Origin: UBA6987 sp045616945
GTDB lineage: Bacteria; Bacillota; Clostridia; Lachnospirales; Lachnospiraceae
NCBI GenBank assembly: GCA_045616945.1
Contig: JAZLHR010000013.1
Location: 1-27,940 of the forward strand
DNA length: 27,940 bases
Reading direction: 5' to 3'
Both the position numbers and the translations under genes were made by a program. Below the pieces are notes generated by a model. It searched no databases, was not told where the DNA came from, and was given only the letters and a program-made list of their open reading frames with translations. Of the stretch, positions 23,494 through 27,940 are shown piece after piece (the first letter of the stretch is position 1; each line of letters starts with the position of its first letter).

Positions 23494-25056
23494 ATGATTA
23501 ATGCTGTAGGTCGTGAAATTCCCGAGAAGATCGGTAATTATGTAGCAAAACCCTTTGCCGGCACCGGCAAGGCCAGAGATGACTACGGTCCCGTTGTTTC
23601 CAACCGCCGCCCGTCCCTGAAGCCCGCTTCCGGCACGAAGCTGCTGCCTACTCTGGAAGACGCCGTAAAGGCTACCGGTCTGAAGGACGGCGACACCATT
23701 TCCTTCCACCACTGCTTCCGTGAAGGCGATATGGTCATCGGCCAGGTTCTGACCGCTATCCGCAATCTGGGCATCAAGGGCCTGCGTTTCGCTCCCAGTG
23801 CCGTAGTCAATATCAAGAATCCGTCTATCGTTGATTTCCTGAAGGACGGCACCATCAACCGTGTGGAAGCCTCCGGTATCCGCGGCGAACTCGGCGATGC
23901 CATCATCAACGGTGATGTTGTTCTGGACAATCCCGTTATCCTGCGTCCTCACGGCGCCCGTCCCCGTGCCATCGAGAGCGGCGAGCTGATGATTGACGTT
24001 GCTTTCCTGGGTGCTTCCGCTGCCGACGAATACGGCAACTGCACCGGCCAGGTCGGCCCCAATGCCTGCGGCTCCATGGGCTACGCTTTCGTAGATGCCC
24101 ACAACGCCGGCAAGGTCGTCGTCGTTACCGATAACCTGGTAGATTTCCCCTGCGCGCCCATCAGTATTTCCCAGCAGTACGTGGATTACGTGGTCAAGGT
24201 TGACCAGGCCGGCGACCCCGCCAAGATCGGCGCAGGCGCTGCCCGTATGACCAAGAACCCCCGCGACCTGATGATCGCTCAGTATGCCACCGATGCCATT
24301 TGCGCTTCCCGCCGCTTCAAGGAAGGCTTCTCCTTCCAGACCGGCGTAGGTGCCGTGCCCATCGCCATCACCAAGTTCCTTGCCGAAAAGATGAAGGAAC
24401 AGGGCGTGACCGCCAGCTTCGCACTGGGCGGCATCCCCGCAGCCATCATCGATATGTACAAGGAGGGTCTGGTTCGCGTCGTAGCCTGCTCTCAGTCCTT
24501 TGACGCGGTTTCCGCCAGAGCCATTGCCGAGTGCCCGAACGTTCTGGAAATCGACAATGCCGTTTACTCCAACATCTACTCCAAGGGCTGCATGCTTGAC
24601 CGCATGAACTTCGGCGTTCTGGGTGCTCTGGAAATCGATACCGATTTCAACATCAACATCCTGACCGGTTCCAGCGGCGAAATGATGGGCGGCCTCGGCG
24701 GCGGTCCCGACGTAGCGGACGGTGCCGACATCTCCATCGTTACCCTGCCCGTAGTCCGCGGACGTACACCTTCCATCGTTCCGAAGGTATTTACCTGCTG
24801 CACCCCCGGCTCCAGCGTAGCCATGGTCGTGACCGAAGCTGGTATCGCCCTGAACCCCGCTCACAAGCGCTATGAGGAACTGAAGGAAGACCTGACGGCT
24901 GCCGGTGTGAAGCTCACCACGATCGAGGCCCTGCAGAAGCTGGCCGAATCCATCGTCGGTGTTCCCACCCCGATCGAGACGACCGACCGCGTTGTTTGCG
25001 TCGTTGAGTACCGTGACGGCACCGTGATCGACACGATCAAGCAGATCAAGCGCTGA
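23494..25056 (+). CDS. citF: Citrate lyase alpha subunit (acetyl-ACP:citrate ACP-transferase)
   Basis: A 520-residue CitF protein that exchanges the acetyl group on the acyl carrier subunit for citrate. Typical stretches are GLKDGDTISFHHCFREGDMV (~65-84), a PHGARPRAIESGEL region, LGASAADEYGNCTGQVGPNA, a GIPAAIIDMYKEGLV loop and GSSGEMMGGLGGGPDVADGA, with a C-terminus RDGTVIDTIKQIK. The third His of the usual HHHF motif is Cys here. The ATG at 23494 follows AAGGAAGGGGG. The three subunits are in the conserved order gamma-beta-alpha. The set could act on citrate or, as in glutamate fermenters using methylaspartate, on citramalate. Confidence 0.93.
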   Translation: MINAVGREIPEKIGNYVAKPFAGTGKARDDYGPVVSNRRPSLKPASGTKLLPTLEDAVKATGLKDGDTISFHHCFREGDMVIGQVLTAIRNLGIKGLRFAPSAVVNIKNPSIVDFLKDGTINRVEASGIRGELGDAIINGDVVLDNPVILRPHGARPRAIESGELMIDVAFLGASAADEYGNCTGQVGPNACGSMGYAFVDAHNAGKVVVVTDNLVDFPCAPISISQQYVDYVVKVDQAGDPAKIGAGAARMTKNPRDLMIAQYATDAICASRRFKEGFSFQTGVGAVPIAITKFLAEKMKEQGVTASFALGGIPAAIIDMYKEGLVRVVACSQSFDAVSARAIAECPNVLEIDNAVYSNIYSKGCMLDRMNFGVLGALEIDTDFNINILTGSSGEMMGGLGGGPDVADGADISIVTLPVVRGRTPSIVPKVFTCCTPGSSVAMVVTEAGIALNPAHKRYEELKEDLTAAGVKLTTIEALQKLAESIVGVPTPIETTDRVVCVVEYRDGTVIDTIKQIKR

Positions 25057-25122
25057 TCGCATTTCAAACCGATAGTTATTATTTATTAATAATTATAATT
25101 TTTTCCCAGGAGGAACAATCCA

Positions 25123-26028
25123 ATGAACACTATGGAAGAAACCAGAAATTGGTTAGAGACCATCGGCCAGCCTCGCGGCGACCTGTACAGCCTTCCGACC
25201 TCTCAGAAGAGATTCGATGATGGTTGCCAGTATCGTTTCGAAGTTCCCGGCATCCAGAGCCCCGGCGTTATGCAGACTCTGCTTGAAGAGTTCGACAACA
25301 TCGGCTTCTACATTCACCGTGTTACCCAGACAAAGGGTATCTGGACCCTTACCGACGAAGAGATCGGAAAGATGGTAGAGCTTGCACATGAGCATCAGGT
25401 AGAGCTGATCCTTGCGCTCGGACCCAGAGCTACCACCGATACCTCTGCATCCGTTAAGTCCGAAGAGGGCGTACGTATGGGTTACAGACTCCGCGGCCAG
25501 GATCAGGTCGTAAGAGCTATCGAAGACGTAAAGCGTGCCGCACGTCTTGGTGTCCGCACTTTCCTTGTATACGATGAGGGCTGCCTCTGGGCACTCAACA
25601 AGTTCCGCCAGGGCGGACAGCTTCCCGCTGACTGCAAGTTCAAGATCTCCGCACATGCCGGCCACGGCAACCCCTGCTCCGCAAAGATGCTGGAAGAGAT
25701 CGGCGCAGACAGCTTCAACATCGTGCGTGACTATCAGCTGCAGCACCTGGCAGCAGTTCGTGCAGCCATCAACATCCCCATCGACTGCCATACCGAGAAC
25801 CCGAAGTCATCCGGCGGATTCATCCGTCACTACGAAGTTCCCGAGATGATCAGAGTAGCTTCCCCCATCTATCTGAAGACCGGCGGCTCTGTAGCAGCTA
25901 CCCACAGCTGGGATTCCACCGATGCCGACGCCAAGAAGCGTGCTAAGCAGGTAATGCTCGTAAAGAGAGTCATCGAAGAGTACTATCCGGAAGCAAAGTA
26001 TTCACCGAAGGGATCCTTAAATCACTGA
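25123..26028 (+). CDS. Peptidase U32-like TIM-barrel protein of unknown function
   Basis: A 301-residue protein with AGGAGG before its ATG. It is a probable TIM barrel, with successive beta-alpha segments such as GFYIHRVTQTKGI, VELILALGPRATTD, GVRTFLVYDEGCLW, CKFKISAHAGHGNPCSA, GADSFNIVRD and IPIDCHTENPKSSGGF, ending SPIYLKTGG. It resembles proteins annotated as U32-like peptidases, but it lacks the long C-terminal part of true U32 members, and peptidase activity is unproven. The many conserved polar loop residues (H, D, E, N) suggest a metal-dependent lyase, aldolase or decarboxylase. It lies between citF and the hydratase genes, so it probably belongs to the same acid pathway. Codon choice shifts slightly from citDEF. 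Confidence 0.55.
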   Translation: MNTMEETRNWLETIGQPRGDLYSLPTSQKRFDDGCQYRFEVPGIQSPGVMQTLLEEFDNIGFYIHRVTQTKGIWTLTDEEIGKMVELAHEHQVELILALGPRATTDTSASVKSEEGVRMGYRLRGQDQVVRAIEDVKRAARLGVRTFLVYDEGCLWALNKFRQGGQLPADCKFKISAHAGHGNPCSAKMLEEIGADSFNIVRDYQLQHLAAVRAAINIPIDCHTENPKSSGGFIRHYEVPEMIRVASPIYLKTGGSVAATHSWDSTDADAKKRAKQVMLVKRVIEEYYPEAKYSPKGSLNH

Positions 26029-26053
26029 TTTTTTTGAGGCATCAGAATACAGG

Positions 26054-26241
26054 AACGGGTGAAGGTCCGCAGGCGAATGCGACGGCCTTGCGGAGGATTT
26101 TAAGCTTTTCGAGCGTTTTTATGGCACTCGTGCTTCGTGGGAACGGGACCCCACGAAGCGTTTACGAGTGACAGAAAAATGCGTAGAAAACAAAATCCGC
26201 AGCAACCAGCCGAGCAGACGGCTGGCGGGAGTTCACCCGTT
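26054..26241 (+). other. Large multi-branched inverted repeat between U32-like and hydratase genes
   Basis: A perfect 10-bp outer stem, AACGGGTGAA (26054-26063) with TTCACCCGTT (26232-26241), encloses three hairpins. These are 26066-26073 with 26086-26094; 26125-26131 plus 26133-26141 with 26150-26158 plus 26164-26170; and 26206-26212 with 26219-26225. Between them are A/T-rich linkers. The gap 26029-26269 has no coding frame. The architecture fits a structured RNA or an interspersed palindromic element; a terminator is unlikely because no T-run follows the outer stem. Confidence 0.7.
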
Positions 26242-26269
26242 TTGTGAATGATAATACACGGAGAACACT

Positions 26270-26779
26270 ATGGAAATCAGAACAATCGAAGCCCCCTTCA
26301 GTGAGGAAGTACTTGCTTCCCTCCACGTGGGCGACATCGTAAACATTACCGGAAAGATCTTTGCCGGCCGTGACGCCGTACTTCCGAAGATCGTAAAGAT
26401 GATCGAGGAAGGAACCTTAAAGGAAAACGGCATCGACCTTCAGGGCGGCGTGATCTTCCACACCGCAGTAAGCCCCGCCGGCGTAGGCCCCACTTCCAGC
26501 AACAAGCTGGAGATCGAAGGCACCATGCCTGAGCTTACCAAAGCAGGCATCCGCATGCATCTTGGCAAAGGCGCCTTAAAGCCTGAGACCGTCAAGATGA
26601 TGGGCGAAAACAACACCGTATTTGCCGTCATCGCACCGGTGACCGCGCTTTTAAACTCCAAGGTGACTTCCAGGAAATGCCTCGCTCATCCCGAGCTTGG
26701 CATGGAAGCATTCTACGAGCTTGGCATCGACGGATTCCCCGCAGTCATTGCCGCAGCACACGGCGAGAGCATGTTCTAA
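26270..26779 (+). CDS. Fumarase/tartrate dehydratase-type hydratase, beta (C-terminal domain) subunit
   Basis: A 169-residue class I fumarase C-terminal-domain subunit, the swivelling domain of two-subunit hydro-lyases. It has GDIVNITGKIFAGRDAVLPK (residues ~22-41), the substrate loop AVSPAGVGPTSSNKLEIEGT and GIRMHLGKGALKPETV. With the alpha subunit encoded 12 nt downstream it forms an oxygen-sensitive Fe-S enzyme. The usual alpha-then-beta order is reversed. Substrates in the family are fumarate, L-tartrate and mesaconate. Next to a CitDEF-type lyase, mesaconate/citramalate or fumarate/malate are plausible. Family certain, substrate open. Confidence 0.88.
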   Translation: MEIRTIEAPFSEEVLASLHVGDIVNITGKIFAGRDAVLPKIVKMIEEGTLKENGIDLQGGVIFHTAVSPAGVGPTSSNKLEIEGTMPELTKAGIRMHLGKGALKPETVKMMGENNTVFAVIAPVTALLNSKVTSRKCLAHPELGMEAFYELGIDGFPAVIAAAHGESMF

Positions 26780-26791
26780 GGAGGCTTAAAA

Positions 26792-27646
26792 ATGGCAGAT
26801 TATAAAGACGTTGTTGAAAAAGTTGCCGATTGCCTCGTAAGAGCCGGCTCAACCTTTACCGAAGACAGGAAACAGGCTTACCGCGAAGCCATCGAAGTGG
26901 AAGACACCGAGATCGCAAAGTGGAACCTTCAGACCATCCTGGAGAATGCCGAAGTGGCAGAGCGTGACAGAAGCCCGCTTTGCGACGATACGGGAATTCC
27001 CCATGTGATCATCGAAGTCGGTCCCGACAAAGCTCTTACCGGAAAGACCATGGATGCCATTCGCGAAGGCATTAAGGAAGGCTTAAAGAGACTTCCCGGC
27101 CGTCCCATGGCCATCATGGGAGACGACAAGGAGCGTATCGACATGTCCGGCGGCATCAGCCCCAACTCCGAAGACCTGGCACTGGCACCCGTTCTGGTCC
27201 GTGAGACCAAAGAGGACGTGCTGAGAGTCACCGTTCTCATGCTGGGCGGCGGTCCCGCCATCCGCGGACTTACCCAGAGGATCTTCCACAAGCACAACAT
27301 CAACGTGGTGCTGGACGAGATCGTAAAGAGAGCAAAGGAAGCCACCGGCCTTCTTGGCTGCACGCCCTGTGCCCTGGCCATTGGCGTAGGAAGAAGCCAG
27401 TTCGAAGCCACCTCTCTCATGATGGAAGCACTGGCAGACGCTGACTTCTCAAAGCAGACCGAAATGGAGAACTACATCACCGAGCACGTGAACGAGTCCG
27501 GTGTAGGCCCTCTGGGCCTTGGCGGAAAGACCACCGTGCTCCGCACCTTCATGAAAGTCGGCCCCCAGAGAGCGTCCGGCGTCCGTGTGGTCGCCATGCG
27601 TCCCGCATGCTGCTTCGAACCCCGTAAAGCATCCGTAGAACTGTAA
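26792..27646 (+). CDS. Fumarase/tartrate dehydratase-type hydratase, alpha (Fe-S) subunit
   Basis: A 284-residue class I fumarase N-terminal-domain protein carrying the [4Fe-4S] cluster. Candidate cluster cysteines lie in SPLCDDTG (Cys64), GLLGCTPC near 190 and RPACCFEPRK near the C-terminus. ISPNSEDLALAPVLV and GVGRSQFEATSLMMEAL are family blocks; the GVGRSQFEA form recalls the L-tartrate dehydratase/mesaconase branch rather than the GIGGT form of standard fumarase alpha subunits. The ATG follows AAGGAGG. It pairs with the beta subunit immediately upstream. A 169-nt gap with structured repeats separates it from the MmgE/PrpD gene. Confidence 0.88.
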   Translation: MADYKDVVEKVADCLVRAGSTFTEDRKQAYREAIEVEDTEIAKWNLQTILENAEVAERDRSPLCDDTGIPHVIIEVGPDKALTGKTMDAIREGIKEGLKRLPGRPMAIMGDDKERIDMSGGISPNSEDLALAPVLVRETKEDVLRVTVLMLGGGPAIRGLTQRIFHKHNINVVLDEIVKRAKEATGLLGCTPCALAIGVGRSQFEATSLMMEALADADFSKQTEMENYITEHVNESGVGPLGLGGKTTVLRTFMKVGPQRASGVRVVAMRPACCFEPRKASVEL

Positions 27647-27703
27647 CACAATCGGCACATTGCAGCAGCACGTGCCGCATGTGCAGGAATGCTGCGAAAC
27701 ACA

Positions 27704-27801
27704 GCGTCGGTGGATTGCGACGTGTGAGTGCTTCGGGACGAGTTGCAGCGAAAGCTGCACCCGAAGGCCCGAACACTCACCGCGCAGGGTACCGCCGACG
27801 C
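27704..27801 (+). other. Nested inverted repeat with GNRA-loop hairpin before the MmgE/PrpD gene
   Basis: An outer stem (27704-27713 with 27792-27801, one wobble) encloses GTGAGTG (27724-27730) with CACTCAC (27774-27780), TTCGGG (27732-27737) with CCCGAA (27768-27773, or 27761-27765 in register with CTTCGGG), and TGCAGC-GAAA-GCTGCA (27744-27759). It shares the GTGCTTCG core with the larger element at 26054-26241. There is no coding frame in 27647-27815 that I would call. Confidence 0.65.
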
Positions 27802-27815
27802 GTACTGTAGAGACT

Positions 27816-27940
27816 ATGAACATTTCAGACGAATTCATTAACAGGATTTATGAGTCTGCGACGGCTCCGTTAACACAGGAAGTGGAAGAGGAAGCGCGCC
27901 GCTGCCTTCTGGATTTCACCGGCGCCTGCGTGGGCGGTTC
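27816..27940 (+). CDS. MmgE/PrpD family protein, 5' end only
   Basis: Only 41 codons are inside the window. The sequence NISDEFINRIYESATAPLT, then EEEARRCLLDFTGACVGG, is the typical N-terminal helix of the MmgE/PrpD family, which includes 2-methylcitrate dehydratase, cis-aconitate decarboxylase and iminodisuccinate epimerase. No classical Shine-Dalgarno is clear before the ATG; the leader is instead the structured repeat. In context it should act on a di- or tricarboxylic acid in the same pathway as the hydratase and the CitDEF-type lyase. The family call rests on a short segment. Confidence 0.65.
   Translation, partial: MNISDEFINRIYESATAPLTQEVEEEARRCLLDFTGACVGG

Noticed and set aside
22504..25062. 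852-codon minus-strand open frame opposite citE and citF
   Set aside because: It is antisense to clear citrate lyase subunits; the frame is open because of codon bias in GC-rich genes, and its Gly/Asp/Val-rich product has no family features.
25071..25099. A/T-rich stretch with TATAAT between citF and the U32-like gene as a promoter
   Set aside because: No acceptable -35 at 16-18 nt; kept as a weak possibility only.
1..27940. tRNA, rRNA, CRISPR arrays, insertion sequences or phage genes
   Set aside because: No cloverleaf-like or rRNA-like sequence, no regularly spaced repeats and no transposase or integrase motifs were seen on reading both strands.

Overview
The window looks like a chromosomal segment of an anaerobic Clostridia-type Bacillota, of the gut Lachnospiraceae/Oscillospiraceae kind. 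This is inferred from the 2-hydroxyglutaryl-CoA dehydratase genes, ATP-independent citrate lyase, two-subunit class I fumarase homologues, strong AGGAGG ribosome-binding sites, GTG/TTG starts and small ECF sigma/membrane-partner modules. I saw no rRNA, tRNA, insertion sequence, phage gene or CRISPR array.

Left part (1-6775). The window opens in the 3' end of an HgdA-like subunit followed directly by hgdB and a strong terminator. Next come a membrane-anchored NodB-type polysaccharide deacetylase and a first ECF sigma factor overlapping a one-pass membrane partner (3412-5194). A CCA-adding enzyme lies on the minus strand (5450-6775).

Envelope/secretion region (6876-14470). A second ECF sigma factor overlaps a membrane partner. 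Its own promoter (TGTAACAAA, 10 nt, TCTCTAGT) recurs twice downstream with identical spacing, inside two near-identical ~78-bp repeats. The first copy precedes a decayed gene (8332-8865). The second precedes an operon of two exported proteins: a 757-aa protein with a DNRLRE/CBM96-like domain, a possible NCYGYA...DFHF papain-like domain and a PPC-like C-terminus, and a 458-aa protein with an internal duplication. This reads as a compact autoregulated regulon. Two unrecognised membrane or exported proteins follow.

Sugar region (14539-21103). A GntR-LacI type regulator diverges from an operon encoding a GH4-family protein, an L-fucose/L-arabinose-isomerase-like protein, a triosephosphate-isomerase homologue and a YjbQ protein. 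A separate TIM-barrel sugar isomerase/epimerase has a consensus sigma-A promoter. The set suggests an uncharacterised sugar pathway; no transporter is visible.

Organic-acid region (21168-27940). A LysR regulator diverges from citDEF across a perfect 16-bp palindrome. A U32-like TIM-barrel protein, the beta and alpha subunits of a fumarase/tartrate-dehydratase/mesaconase-type hydratase, and the start of an MmgE/PrpD gene follow. Two gaps in this run hold large nested inverted repeats that would fold as RNA. Citrate, citramalate or an aconitate-like acid are possible substrates; the sequence alone does not decide.
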